DNA of 64,000 nt from Lewinella sp. IMCC34191 (GTDB lineage Bacteria; Bacteroidota; Bacteroidia; Chitinophagales; Saprospiraceae): positions 416,724-480,723 of the forward strand of contig NZ_QNQZ01000003.1 of the NCBI RefSeq assembly GCF_003390935.1. The letters run 5' to 3'. This document shows positions 28,061 through 37,024 of this stretch, one piece after another (within the stretch, counting starts at the first letter, position 1; each line of letters opens with the position of its first letter). The position numbers and the translations under genes are program-made. The notes beneath the pieces were generated by a model. The model saw nothing but the letters and a program-made list of their open reading frames with translations, was not told where the DNA came from and searched no databases.

Positions 28061-28531
28061 CTACTGTAGATGGGCCAAAGTTTCCCGGATGGCTGAATAA
28101 TCCGGCTGGTCACCGGCTGAGGCCAGCACTTCCGCGTACCGGATGATGCCCTCACTATCCAGAACGAAAGCCGCCCGTTTACTTACCCCGTGCATGCCCA
28201 TAACGAAGCTTTCGTAGAGAACGCCGTACTGGCGGCTTACTTCTTTGTTAAAGTCGCTCAGGAGGGGGAAATTCAAGCTCTCCGACTCCTTGAATCGCGC
28301 CAGGGTGAACGGGCTGTCGACGCTGATCGCCACGACCGCGGTCTCCAGATCCGTATAGGCGGATAGCGAATCCCGCATCGTACACATTTCCTCCGTACAC
28401 ACACCGGTGAAGGCAAGGGGAAAGAATAGGAGGACGAGGTTTTGGCCGCGGAAGTCCGTTAGATTGACTTCGCGCTGAGCATCGCTGTAAAGCGTAAATA
28501 GGGGGGCTTTATCGCCGGTTTTTAGATTCAT
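28061..28531 (-). CDS. Peroxiredoxin (AhpC/TSA family)
   Basis: 156 residues. Thiol peroxidase of the thioredoxin fold: APLFTLYSDAQREVNLTDFRG, LLFFPLAFTGVCTEEMCTM with the peroxidatic Cys45 and a second Cys50, VVAISVDSPFTLARF and RAAFVLDSEGIIRY. The spacing and length are closest to the AhpE/BCP-like one- or two-Cys group; I cannot assign the subgroup with certainty. The ATG at 28531 starts right at the domain, while an upstream alternative adds ten unlikely residues. It lies about 30 nt upstream of clpS on the same strand. It detoxifies peroxides in the cytoplasm using a thiol donor. Confidence 0.92.
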   Translation of the reverse strand: MNLKTGDKAPLFTLYSDAQREVNLTDFRGQNLVLLFFPLAFTGVCTEEMCTMRDSLSAYTDLETAVVAISVDSPFTLARFKESESLNFPLLSDFNKEVSRQYGVLYESFVMGMHGVSKRAAFVLDSEGIIRYAEVLASAGDQPDYSAIRETLAHLQ

Positions 28532-28836
28532 GGGGGTCCTTCTGGCAAAAAAATAAGACAATAGCGGCGAATGATTGTTCAGGTCGTCCGGCTTTGGCGT
28601 AAAAAACCCAGGCCCGGCACCTCATAGGGGGGATTGGAGAGTGAGCCATCCGCAAAACGCCAACCGTTGACAAAGGATCGGATGGGATCCCTACAATCTA
28701 TTCGGAATTATATCTAGAATCCGTGGATGTTGTTCGTATACTTATGACTTTAATACCACTTATAATTGAGCCCGCTTTGCAACAGGTCCGTAAAAGACCT
28801 ATGTAATAGACTATTTCTGCATTTAAAGGAATTACG
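28532..28836. promoter_or_regulatory. Divergent intergenic region between peroxiredoxin and hydrolase genes
   Basis: A 305 bp gap, more AT-rich toward the right than its surroundings. It should contain promoters for both divergent genes. AAAGGA 6 nt before the TTG of the hydrolase gene is an unusually clear ribosome-binding site for this genome and supports that start. I see no hairpin, repeat or small gene. Confidence 0.5.
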
Positions 28837-29634
28837 TTGACGAAATCTGCTTTAGTAGACAACCACAATATAACCATCACCGGTCCGGAAAACGGACAGC
28901 CGATGCTGTTCGCCCACGGCTTCGGATGCGACCAGGAGATGTGGCGGCACGTTGCCCCCCACTTCGAGGATCGTTACCGGGTGATTCTGTTCGATTATGT
29001 CGGATCGGGAAGGTCCAAACGCAGGTTCCGACGCAGCAAATACCAGAATCTTTCCGGGTACGTCGATGATCTGGTAGAGATCTGCACCACGCTGGATCTG
29101 CGCGACATCATTTTCGTCGGTCACTCCGTAAGTGCCATGATCGGTTTGCTAGCCGTGCAACAAATCGCCGATCGCTTTACCAAAACCATCCTGATCTCAC
29201 CGTCGCCCTGTTATCTGAACGTAGGCGAATACCTCGGTGGATTTGAGCGCAAGGAAATCGATCAATTGCTGGACAGCCTGGAGAGCAACTACCAGGGCTG
29301 GTCCGACCAGATGGCGTCCCTGCTTATGTATGACGCAGCTCATCCTGAGCTTACTCAGGAGCTCAGTCAATCGTTCTGCCGCATGGATCCTACGGTAGCC
29401 TACACCTTCGCTACGGCCACCTTTCTGGCGGATCACCGATCGATTTTGCCCGGGCACGCCATTCCCACGCTGATCTTACAAAATAAGCAGGATCGCATTG
29501 CAGCGGAGGTAGTTGGAGAATATACCTCCGAACAAATACCGGGCAGTCAGCTTGTGTACCTTGATAACATTGGCCATTGTCCCCATTTGAGTTCTCCCCA
29601 ACTGACCATTGACGCCATTGAAAACTTTCTCTAA
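28837..29634 (+). CDS. RsbQ/KAI2-like alpha/beta hydrolase (signal-generating)
   Basis: 265 residues, no signal peptide. Closely follows the Bacillus RsbQ pattern, the bacterial relative of plant karrikin/strigolactone receptors KAI2 and D14: HGFGCDQEMW, nucleophile Ser97 in VGHSVSAMIG, PSPCYLN after the cap entry, a four-helix cap with GWSDQMA and FLADHRSILP, Asp219 in QNKQDR and His247 in IGHCPH. Asp and His sit at the same positions as in RsbQ. In Bacillus, RsbQ supplies a small molecule to the PAS domain of RsbP. Here the next gene, 10 nt downstream, encodes a PAS-containing kinase, which suggests the same logic. The start is TTG with AAAGGA before it; no ATG fits. Confidence 0.88.
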   Translation: MTKSALVDNHNITITGPENGQPMLFAHGFGCDQEMWRHVAPHFEDRYRVILFDYVGSGRSKRRFRRSKYQNLSGYVDDLVEICTTLDLRDIIFVGHSVSAMIGLLAVQQIADRFTKTILISPSPCYLNVGEYLGGFERKEIDQLLDSLESNYQGWSDQMASLLMYDAAHPELTQELSQSFCRMDPTVAYTFATATFLADHRSILPGHAIPTLILQNKQDRIAAEVVGEYTSEQIPGSQLVYLDNIGHCPHLSSPQLTIDAIENFL

Positions 29635-29644
29635 TTGAATCTGC

Positions 29645-31543
29645 ATGACTGATTCCAGCTCATCACTGAACGATCGGATTCAAAAGGGAATCACCAAACA
29701 CGCGGCGGACTTCTTCGACCAGGCACCGTGCGGTTGCATCATCACCACGACGCAGGGAGAAGTAATTCGTTTCAACGATCAGCTCCGGGGATGGCTGGGC
29801 TACGGTAAAGACGACCTGCCGGAAGGTCTCCATTTTGCCGATCTCATCAACAAGGGAGGACGCATTTTTTACGAAACCCACTTTGCGCCACAATTGGCCA
29901 TGAACGGGCAGATCAGCGGCATAGCCCTCAAATTTCTGCGCAAAGATCAGACGGAACTTTCCGTTCTGATTGCGGCCCGGCGCCATTACGATGGGGAAGG
30001 TGAACCGCTCTTCCAAAGCATCGTTGTCACCAATTTTACCGACCGAAAGGTGTACGAGGAAGGACTGCTGGCGGCCAAACGTACCGCCGAGGACAACGAC
30101 CAGGCCAAATCGGTCTTTCTGTCGACGATCAGCCACGAAATTCTTACGCCGCTCAACGCCGTACTCGGGACGGCAGAACTCCTCGGAGCCAGCGACCTGA
30201 GCGATCAGCAGTCGCACCTGCAGTCGATTCTGGTACGATCCGGCAATCACCTGCTGTCGCTCTTTAAAAACATCCTGATCATTTCCAAGTCGGGACTCGA
30301 CGAACTCGAACCCGTCCGGCAGCCCTTCCGGCCGGAAAGCCTCTTGAGTACGACCGTAGACAGCTTCCGGTATGGGTCCGAACGACGGAATTTCGTGTAC
30401 GCCCTCGAAATAGACGAAAATACCCCCGAGGTTCTGATCGGAGACAGCACCCTGCTTACACAGGTCATTACCAATCTGGTAGGAAATGCTTCCAAGTTTA
30501 CCAAGACCGGGACGGTGACGGCTGGCGTCTCCGTACTGGAGCGAAAGGACGACGATACGTGTCGGCTCCGGTTTTTCGTGCGGGACACGGGTATCGGGGT
30601 GGAACAAAAGCACCTGGACCGACTTTTCACTCCTTTCACCCAGGCGTACCAAAATATTCACGAGCAGTACGGCGGGTCCGGCCTGGGCTTGTCCATATGT
30701 AATAATATTCTCAAGGAGTACGGCAGTAAAGTCGAAGTTGAAAGTCGTATCGGCGAGGGATCGACCTTCTGGTTTGACCTGACGCTACCGGTTGGAGACC
30801 CCGCCGAGGCAACAAGTGAGCATTTGGGGAATCTGCCGCCGATCAATCAGGGCCACGTATTGATCGTAGAGGATAATCGGACCAACAGCTTTTTGGTGGC
30901 CCGGTATTTCCGAAAATGGGAGGTAGCCTTCGACATTGCCCACAACGGCCAGGAGGCCCTGGAGGCCGTTGCGTCCAAACCGTACGATCTAATCCTTATG
31001 GACCTTAAAATGCCGGTCATGGACGGATATTCCGCCGCCCGCGGCATCCGGGAAATGCCCGCACCGGTAGGCAATGTTCCGATCATCGCGTTCTCCGCAA
31101 GCGCCAGCTTAGCCATATCGGAGCGCATGCGCGTTGCCCAAATCGATGATTTTATTCTTAAGCCATTCGCTCCCCGGCATTTGTATAACTTGGTTAGCCA
31201 GTACTTAAATCCCAGCATAATGAAATACCCCGAGTTACGGGAAGCCATGGATAATAACCCGGAGGATCTCGAACGATTTGCCGAGGTTCTCCAGCGTGAG
31301 TTGACCCTTGCTGCTGATGAGCTAGTCACCGCGCTTTCTAAAAATGACGCCCAGAAGGTGGCGGATATAAAACACAAACTAAAGACCAGTTTGCAGCTCA
31401 TGGACGGCACCGCCATTCAGCATGATTTCGCCGCCGTGTCGCAGGATCTACGCAACGGCGTTACCGTTTCCGCCGCCCGGAAATCCGGTCTGGTCGAAAA
31501 GATTCGTCAGGCCAGCCGTGAGCTTAGCCGCGAACGCTGGTAA
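29645..31543 (+). CDS. PAS hybrid histidine kinase with receiver and Hpt domains
   Basis: 632 residues, soluble. Order: PAS sensor at about 20-135 (PCGCIITTTQGEVIRFND, GGRIFYETHF); short coiled coil; HisKA with His164 in STISHEILTPLNAV; ATPase with NLVGNASKF, RDTGIGV and GGSGLGLSI; receiver at about 403-520 with Asp453 (LMDLKMP) and Lys506; C-terminal Hpt with His577 in DIKHKLKTSLQLM. It therefore contains a complete phosphorelay but no DNA-binding output, so a separate response regulator is needed; none is adjacent. It is coupled to the RsbQ-like gene (10 nt), and its PAS domain is the likely receiver of that enzyme's product. The H-box has Leu in place of Arg, as in the HTCS. Confidence 0.92.
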   Translation: MTDSSSSLNDRIQKGITKHAADFFDQAPCGCIITTTQGEVIRFNDQLRGWLGYGKDDLPEGLHFADLINKGGRIFYETHFAPQLAMNGQISGIALKFLRKDQTELSVLIAARRHYDGEGEPLFQSIVVTNFTDRKVYEEGLLAAKRTAEDNDQAKSVFLSTISHEILTPLNAVLGTAELLGASDLSDQQSHLQSILVRSGNHLLSLFKNILIISKSGLDELEPVRQPFRPESLLSTTVDSFRYGSERRNFVYALEIDENTPEVLIGDSTLLTQVITNLVGNASKFTKTGTVTAGVSVLERKDDDTCRLRFFVRDTGIGVEQKHLDRLFTPFTQAYQNIHEQYGGSGLGLSICNNILKEYGSKVEVESRIGEGSTFWFDLTLPVGDPAEATSEHLGNLPPINQGHVLIVEDNRTNSFLVARYFRKWEVAFDIAHNGQEALEAVASKPYDLILMDLKMPVMDGYSAARGIREMPAPVGNVPIIAFSASASLAISERMRVAQIDDFILKPFAPRHLYNLVSQYLNPSIMKYPELREAMDNNPEDLERFAEVLQRELTLAADELVTALSKNDAQKVADIKHKLKTSLQLMDGTAIQHDFAAVSQDLRNGVTVSAARKSGLVEKIRQASRELSRERW

Positions 31544-31550
31544 GGCGGGT

Positions 31551-33431
31551 TTATACGTCCTTGCCCTTCATGGCCGCCGCTACGTTACGATCCAGGGCCT
31601 CGTGCGCCAGCGGTGCGGTAAAATCGTTGAGCGATTCCATCCGGCGATTGATTTCATCCTTATCGTCGCCGTCCACTGCCTTCGCCAGGTCGTCGGTATA
31701 GGATTGAATCTCGCTTACCTGATTATCGGACAACCAATCTTCGTTTTGCCGGATAAATTTACGGGCACTCAGGAGGACGTTGTTCGCCTCCGTTTTGGCC
31801 TCCACCAGCCCGCGGGCGGACATATCCGCCTCCGCATTTTTCAGGCTATCGAGTAGCATCATAGCCATCTCCTCTTCCGATATTCCATACTGTGACTTTA
31901 TGGTCACGCTTTGCTCGGTCCCACTACGGTTCTCGGTGGCCTTGACGCGGAGAATACCGTCGGCATCCAGGTAGAAATGGATCTCGATCTGCGGAATCCC
32001 CGCCGGCATGGGCGGAATATTTTCCAGAATGAATTCTCCCAGCTTGCGGTTATCGGCCACCATATCCCGCTCGCCCTGGTAGACGGCTACCTTCAGTTTC
32101 ACCTGACCGTCTACGCTGGTGGTGTACTTACGCCCGACCTTAGTCGGAACCTTGGAGTTGCGGGGAATGATCGGGTCCATGAGCCCACCGACGGTTTCGA
32201 TACCGAGGCTCAGGGGGGTGATATCCAGGAGCAGGACATCCTTCTGGTTACCGGCCAGCACGTCCGCCTGAATGGCCGCACCCAGTGCCACGACCTGGTC
32301 GGGATCCAGGCTGTTGTTGACCTCCCGACCGAAGAAATCTGCGACCTGCTGCTTGACCAGGGGAATACGGGTACTCCCGCCGACCATGATGACGTGATCG
32401 ATGGCTTCCTTCTCCAGCTTGGCGTCCTTGAGGGCGAGCGCACAGGACTGCAGGGTTTTTTCAACCAATGGCCCCCAATGGCTTTCGGCTTCCTCGCGGG
32501 TCAGTTGCAATTGCTGGCCGTGATACTCCGCCGTATAGCTATCCTGGCGACTCAGGGCTCGTTTGGCAGCTTCGGCGACCAACCTCACTTCACCACGCTG
32601 TGCGCTGGATTGGATGTCGAGATCATACTTGCGTTGCCAGAAGTCGACGATGGCCTGGTCGAAATCATCCCCGCCAAGGAAGGTATCCCCGTTCGTCGAA
32701 AGGACCTCGAAAATGCCCTGCTCGATGCGCATGATGGACACGTCGAAGGTGCCGCCGCCCAGATCGTAGACGGCGATGGTACGTCCCTCGTCTTCGTCCG
32801 TCAATCCGATGCCGTAGGCCAGGCTGCTGGCGGTGGGCTCGTTAACGATGCGGAGCACGTCGAGTCCGGCGAGCTTGCCGGCGTCGCGGGTTGCCTGCCG
32901 CTGGGCGTCATTGAAGTAAGCCGGAACGGTGATGACCGCGCGGCTGACCTCCGAGTTCAGTTCCGCTTCGATGCGGGTTTTGAGCGACTTTAAAATCTGG
33001 GCGGACAGCTCGATGGGGCTATAGTAGCGATCTTTTCCTTCGGCGTCCCTGACCGCTACCTTGACGAGTCGATCTTCGTCCTCGTCGATGATGCGGTAGC
33101 CGAAGCGGTCCTTCACTTGGGCGAGATCCCGGTATGATTTGCCGAGCAGCCGCTTTACGCTATAGATCGTCCGTTCCGGAGCGGTCAGCAGCTGTTCGCG
33201 GGCCGCGTCGCCGACCAGGGTCATGCCATCGGCCTGAAAGTGGACGATACTGGGTACGAGTACGCTCTTTCCGTCCGGACCGGCTACGGCTACGGCCCGA
33301 CCGTCGCGCACGTGGGCGACCAGGCTGTTGGTGGTGCCGAGATCGATGCCGACGATGGTTTCTCCGCGGGTGGAAACGACGTCATCCTCCTTAACTTTTC
33401 CTGCTTGTAGGTCGATACTATACTTTGCCAT
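31551..33431 (-). CDS. hscA: Hsp70-family chaperone, HscA-like
   Basis: 626 residues. ATPase domain with [14 protein letters not shown], the phosphate loop [12 protein letters not shown] and [13 protein letters not shown], then a substrate domain ([14 protein letters not shown]) and a helical lid. A leading segment ([16 protein letters not shown]) before the ATPase and the lack of a long disordered C-tail are like HscA, the Hsp70 that helps iron-sulphur cluster transfer, rather than DnaK. No hscB, iscU or ferredoxin gene is next to it, so the assignment rests on sequence features only; DnaK paralogue is the alternative. ATG 33431 is preferred. It ends 7 bp from the convergent PAS kinase gene. 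Confidence 0.75.
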   Translation of the reverse strand: MAKYSIDLQAGKVKEDDVVSTRGETIVGIDLGTTNSLVAHVRDGRAVAVAGPDGKSVLVPSIVHFQADGMTLVGDAAREQLLTAPERTIYSVKRLLGKSYRDLAQVKDRFGYRIIDEDEDRLVKVAVRDAEGKDRYYSPIELSAQILKSLKTRIEAELNSEVSRAVITVPAYFNDAQRQATRDAGKLAGLDVLRIVNEPTASSLAYGIGLTDEDEGRTIAVYDLGGGTFDVSIMRIEQGIFEVLSTNGDTFLGGDDFDQAIVDFWQRKYDLDIQSSAQRGEVRLVAEAAKRALSRQDSYTAEYHGQQLQLTREEAESHWGPLVEKTLQSCALALKDAKLEKEAIDHVIMVGGSTRIPLVKQQVADFFGREVNNSLDPDQVVALGAAIQADVLAGNQKDVLLLDITPLSLGIETVGGLMDPIIPRNSKVPTKVGRKYTTSVDGQVKLKVAVYQGERDMVADNRKLGEFILENIPPMPAGIPQIEIHFYLDADGILRVKATENRSGTEQSVTIKSQYGISEEEMAMMLLDSLKNAEADMSARGLVEAKTEANNVLLSARKFIRQNEDWLSDNQVSEIQSYTDDLAKAVDGDDKDEINRRMESLNDFTAPLAHEALDRNVAAAMKGKDV

Positions 33432-33506
33432 ACTGGGTATACACATTACCGGCGGGGGGAGTTTGGCCGGATGCTCGCCGATAAGCTTCCTCGGTTAGTC
33501 GAAATT

Positions 33507-33531
33507 TTTCTACCTGCGCGCCGCCGCCCGC
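33507..33531 (+). repeat. GC-rich interspersed element, copy 7 (upstream of first MacB-like gene)
   Basis: Plus strand TTTCTACCTGCGCGCCGCCG then CCCGC, 30 bp before the permease ATG, in the gene's direction. It lies in the divergent gap shared with the Hsp70 gene. Confidence 0.7.
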
Positions 33532-33561
33532 TTAATTACGTAGTTCATACACCTACCCTAT

Positions 33562-34800
33562 ATGCTCACTTCTATTCGTACGGCCTTCGCGGAAGCCTTT
33601 CAGAATCTGCGCAACAACTTCTTCCAGACGCTGCTATCGGTGCTGGGCATCATCATCGGGGTGGCCGCCCTGGTAGCCATGTTGGCGATTATCGACGGAC
33701 TGGAACAGATGGCGCGGGAGGGTGTAGCCAAAAATTCAAGCCTGGAAACGGTGGTCTTACGGGCTACGACCAGCCGGGAAGTCGACGGGATACGCGTGCC
33801 ATTAGAAGATCCGGTTGCTCTGCAGCGCGGACTGATCGACAGCGTGGTGACCGCACTGCCCTACCCCACAAACGGGCAGCTGGTCACCGGCGGATCGGTC
33901 TTGATCAATCACCCGGATACGGCAACGGAACTGGCTATAGCGTACACGGCGGTTACGCTGCCCCTCACGGAAGACGCTCCGGAAATCACGATCGGTCGGG
34001 AGTTGCGCGCGGAGGATGACACCGACGGCGGCACGGCCATGCTCATCAACGACCTTTTCGCCCGGCGGCTGATTGGCCCGGCGGATTCGCTAGCGGAAGC
34101 CCTCGGTCGGCGCCTGCAACTCTTCGGAGGATCAGTGGAAATAGTGGGGATCGCCGTGACGGAGGAGAACGAAACGACCATGATGGCCATCCTTCCGCTG
34201 GCGGTGTTGGAAAATTTACCCGACGCACCGCAGACGCCCCGCGTAGCGATGATCAATTTCGACCGGGTGGAAGACGTGACGCCGGGGCGGGATTCCATTG
34301 CCGGCTGGTTCGCCGCGCGATTCCCGGAAATCGAGGAGCCCGTTCAGGCCCGGGCGAACCTGGAGGTGGTCAAACAACTGGAGACCGGCTTTACGGTCTT
34401 CCGGTTTGTCATGAGTTTCCTGATCGGGATTGCCGTGGTGGTTGGCGGCGTGGGAGTAATGAACGTGCTGCTGATGTCGATTGCCGAACGGACGCCGGAG
34501 ATCGGCGTACGCAAGGCGGTGGGGGCTGCTCCCCGACGCATCCTTACCCAGTTTTTGTCGGAAAGCGTGGCCATTTCAACCCTCGGCAGCCTCATCGGCC
34601 TGATTTTCGGCGGGTTGGCGGCACTGGCTATCGCGGCCATCATTTCGTATGTTTTGGAGGTGGATTTTCACGCGGTCTTTACTTTCCGTACCTTGATGAT
34701 CGTCTTTACGGTGGCCATCCTGACCGGCATCGTCTTCGGCACCTACCCGGCCCGCCGGGCGGCGCGATTAGATCCGGTGGCCGCCATTCAGCGGAGTTAA
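33562..34800 (+). CDS. MacB-like ABC transporter permease 1
   Basis: 412 residues. N-terminal membrane helix (SVLGIIIGVAALVAMLAI), a large periplasmic MacB-type core domain (about 45-280), then three membrane helices with the FtsX signature LIGIAVVVGGVGVMNVLLMSI, ERTPEIGVRKAVGA and a C-terminal YPARRAARLDPVAAIQRS. Such permeases act as mechanotransmission machines with a separate LolD/MacB ATPase and usually an outer-membrane or adaptor partner. Neither is encoded here. The next gene is a close paralogue 28 nt downstream, so they may form a heterodimer. A copy of the GC-rich element lies 30 bp before the ATG. Confidence 0.9.
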   Translation: MLTSIRTAFAEAFQNLRNNFFQTLLSVLGIIIGVAALVAMLAIIDGLEQMAREGVAKNSSLETVVLRATTSREVDGIRVPLEDPVALQRGLIDSVVTALPYPTNGQLVTGGSVLINHPDTATELAIAYTAVTLPLTEDAPEITIGRELRAEDDTDGGTAMLINDLFARRLIGPADSLAEALGRRLQLFGGSVEIVGIAVTEENETTMMAILPLAVLENLPDAPQTPRVAMINFDRVEDVTPGRDSIAGWFAARFPEIEEPVQARANLEVVKQLETGFTVFRFVMSFLIGIAVVVGGVGVMNVLLMSIAERTPEIGVRKAVGAAPRRILTQFLSESVAISTLGSLIGLIFGGLAALAIAAIISYVLEVDFHAVFTFRTLMIVFTVAILTGIVFGTYPARRAARLDPVAAIQRS

Positions 34801-34828
34801 CTTCAGAGCCCTTACGTCCATCCCAGCC

Positions 34829-36064
34829 ATGGTTACCACCCTGCGCCTAGCCTTCGCGGAAGCGATAGACAACCTGCGGAATAACTTCTTTCACACCGTG
34901 CTTTCGGTGATGGGTATGATCGTGGGCGTCGCCGCGCTGGTGACCATGCTGAGCATTATTGACGGGCTCGAGCTACTGGCGCGCCGCAGCATCGCCGACC
35001 GGTCGTCGGTTACTACAGTCAATGTACTCCAGCGTACCACGCAATCACTTGACGGACTGGTCGTTCCGATGGCCACAACGGCCAGCATCACCTCCGAGAA
35101 TATGCGGGCGATGTTGGACGAACTACCCTATGCCGCGACCTTCCAGTTATACGCCACGAATGACGTCACCGTTACGGACCCCCATACCGGAGTCCCGATG
35201 GGCATGCGGTACGCGGCGCTATCCTTACCGATTCTGCGGGATGTCGCTCCGGTGGTCATCGGTCGTGACCTTACGGAATCGGACGAGGTGAATTTCGCAC
35301 CGGTCATCGTGGTGAACAGTTCCCTGGCCCGACGCCTGACCCAGGAAGGTGAACTGGCGCAGGCTGCCTTAGGTCGATTTATCAACATCGAGGGACAGGA
35401 CATGGAGGTGGTCGGGGTGCGCGAACCACAGGAAAACGAATACTACCTGCAGGCCGAAATGCCACTTAGCGTACTGAGCCGAAATACGGATGCGGACTAC
35501 AGTACCAAAGCATACATTGATTTTGAACGAGTTGAAGACGTTCGTCCCGGCCAAACCTTTATCGAAGATTGGTTCCAGGGCCAGTATCCGCAGATAACCG
35601 AGCCGGTAGAGGTGAAGGCCAACATCAGTGCGGTCGAAGATCTGGAGGAAGGCTTTCTGCTGTTTCGGGTCGTTATGGGCTTGCTAATCGGCATTGCGGT
35701 GGCGGTCGGCGGATTGGGGCTGATGAACGTCTTACTAATGTCGATCACGAACCGAACGCCGGAGATCGGTATCCGCAAGGCCACCGGCGCGACGCCGCGC
35801 CGTATCCTGTTGCAGTTTCTGGCCGAGAGTGTCGCTATCTCGTGTATCGGCTGCGTCTTCGGGCTGATACTGGGAGCCTTGCTGGCCATTCCATCGGCCG
35901 CCATAATTTCCCAATTCATAGATGGTGAGTTTGAAGCCGTTTTCACCATCCGGACCCTCGCAATAATCAGCGTGGTAGCCATCATTTCCGGCATCGCCTT
36001 CGGGACCTATCCCGCACGGCGGGCGGCCCGACTGGATCCGGTGGCCGCCATCCAGCGGTCATGA
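34829..36064 (+). CDS. MacB-like ABC transporter permease 2 (tandem paralogue)
   Basis: 411 residues, the same layout as the preceding gene and clearly similar along its length (SVMGMIVGVAALVTMLSIIDG; VGGLGLMNVLLMSI; NRTPEIGIRKATGATPRRILLQFLAES; identical C-terminal YPARRAARLDPVAAIQRS). The periplasmic domains differ more than the membrane parts. It probably arose by tandem duplication and works with permease 1 as a heterodimer. No ATPase gene lies within several kilobases, so an unlinked LolD-type protein is expected. It is in an operon with permease 1 (28 nt) and possibly with the glycosyltransferase downstream (18 nt). Confidence 0.9.
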   Translation: MVTTLRLAFAEAIDNLRNNFFHTVLSVMGMIVGVAALVTMLSIIDGLELLARRSIADRSSVTTVNVLQRTTQSLDGLVVPMATTASITSENMRAMLDELPYAATFQLYATNDVTVTDPHTGVPMGMRYAALSLPILRDVAPVVIGRDLTESDEVNFAPVIVVNSSLARRLTQEGELAQAALGRFINIEGQDMEVVGVREPQENEYYLQAEMPLSVLSRNTDADYSTKAYIDFERVEDVRPGQTFIEDWFQGQYPQITEPVEVKANISAVEDLEEGFLLFRVVMGLLIGIAVAVGGLGLMNVLLMSITNRTPEIGIRKATGATPRRILLQFLAESVAISCIGCVFGLILGALLAIPSAAIISQFIDGEFEAVFTIRTLAIISVVAIISGIAFGTYPARRAARLDPVAAIQRS

Positions 36065-36082
36065 TTTACGCTATCGTGCGGG

Positions 36083-36916
36083 ATGGGCTACTTTTGCATC
36101 GTGCCCGCCGCTACCGTCATCGTTTCCACTTATAACCAGCCGGAGTGGCTGCGGAAAACACTGTGGTCGCTAGAGGTGCAGGACAGCCGCGACTTCGAGG
36201 TGGTGATCGCCGATGACGGTTCGGGGCAGGCAACGGCGGAACTCATTACGGAGGCAGCCCAACGAGCGAAATTCCCCCTCCGTCACGTCTGGCACGAGGA
36301 TACCGGTTTCCGGAAGACGGAGATACTTAACCGGGCTATTCAGGACAGCCAGAGCGACTACCTGATCTTTACCGACGGGGATTGTCTCCTGCGGCGCGAT
36401 TTCGTAGCCACCCACCTGAAACGCCGTCGACCCGGGCATTTTCTTTCGGGCGGCTATTATAAGTTGGTGCGGGACGTGAGCGAGAGGGTAACCCGTTCCG
36501 ATATCGTGGCCCAACGCTGCTTCGATACCGAATGGCTGCACGCCGCGGGCCAGCCGTCCAGTCTCAAGGACCTCAAACTGACCCGCAAGCCGTGGCTGGC
36601 GGGGGCGCTGAATCGCCTGACCCCTACCCGTCCTACCTGGAACGGACATAATGCCAGCACGTGGAAGGCCGCCATCGTGGCCGCCAACGGATTCGACACC
36701 CGGATGAAATACGGCGGGGAGGACCGGGAATTCGGAGACCGCCTGCTACACGCCGGCCTGCGGGCGGTACAGATACGCTACTCGGCGATATGCGTTCACC
36801 TGGATCACGACCGCGGCTACGTCACGCCGGAAATGGTGGCCGCCAACCGGAAAATATGGGACCGGACACGCCAGGAAAAGCGTCAACGAACCGCCTACGG
36901 AATTACCTCCGAATAG
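36083..36916 (+). CDS. GT2-family glycosyltransferase (chondroitin-synthase-like C-terminus)
   Basis: 277 residues, soluble GT-A enzyme. TVIVSTYNQPEWLRKTLWSL starts the nucleotide-sugar fold; IADDGSG and FTDGDC are the acidic metal- and donor-binding motifs; YGGEDREFGDRLL is the GT7-C-like catalytic block seen in polymerising or galactosyl-type GT2 enzymes. The product is not evident. The ATG at 36083 gives MGYFCIVPAATV, but that segment contains TACTTTTG (36089-36096), a near-perfect -7 box. A GTG at 36101 starting just before ATVIVS would fit the fold better and would make the message nearly leaderless. The gene follows the permeases by 18 nt. Confidence 0.85.
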   Translation: MGYFCIVPAATVIVSTYNQPEWLRKTLWSLEVQDSRDFEVVIADDGSGQATAELITEAAQRAKFPLRHVWHEDTGFRKTEILNRAIQDSQSDYLIFTDGDCLLRRDFVATHLKRRRPGHFLSGGYYKLVRDVSERVTRSDIVAQRCFDTEWLHAAGQPSSLKDLKLTRKPWLAGALNRLTPTRPTWNGHNASTWKAAIVAANGFDTRMKYGGEDREFGDRLLHAGLRAVQIRYSAICVHLDHDRGYVTPEMVAANRKIWDRTRQEKRQRTAYGITSE

Positions 36917-37024
36917 CGAAGGCCGTGCGGCGGCGCGAACAAGTTCCCGCGGTCGTGGATTGAACAGCAGCACCGATACGTCACGAATGGCGAACGTGTG
37001 TATCTTACTCCCAAAACCCGGCTT

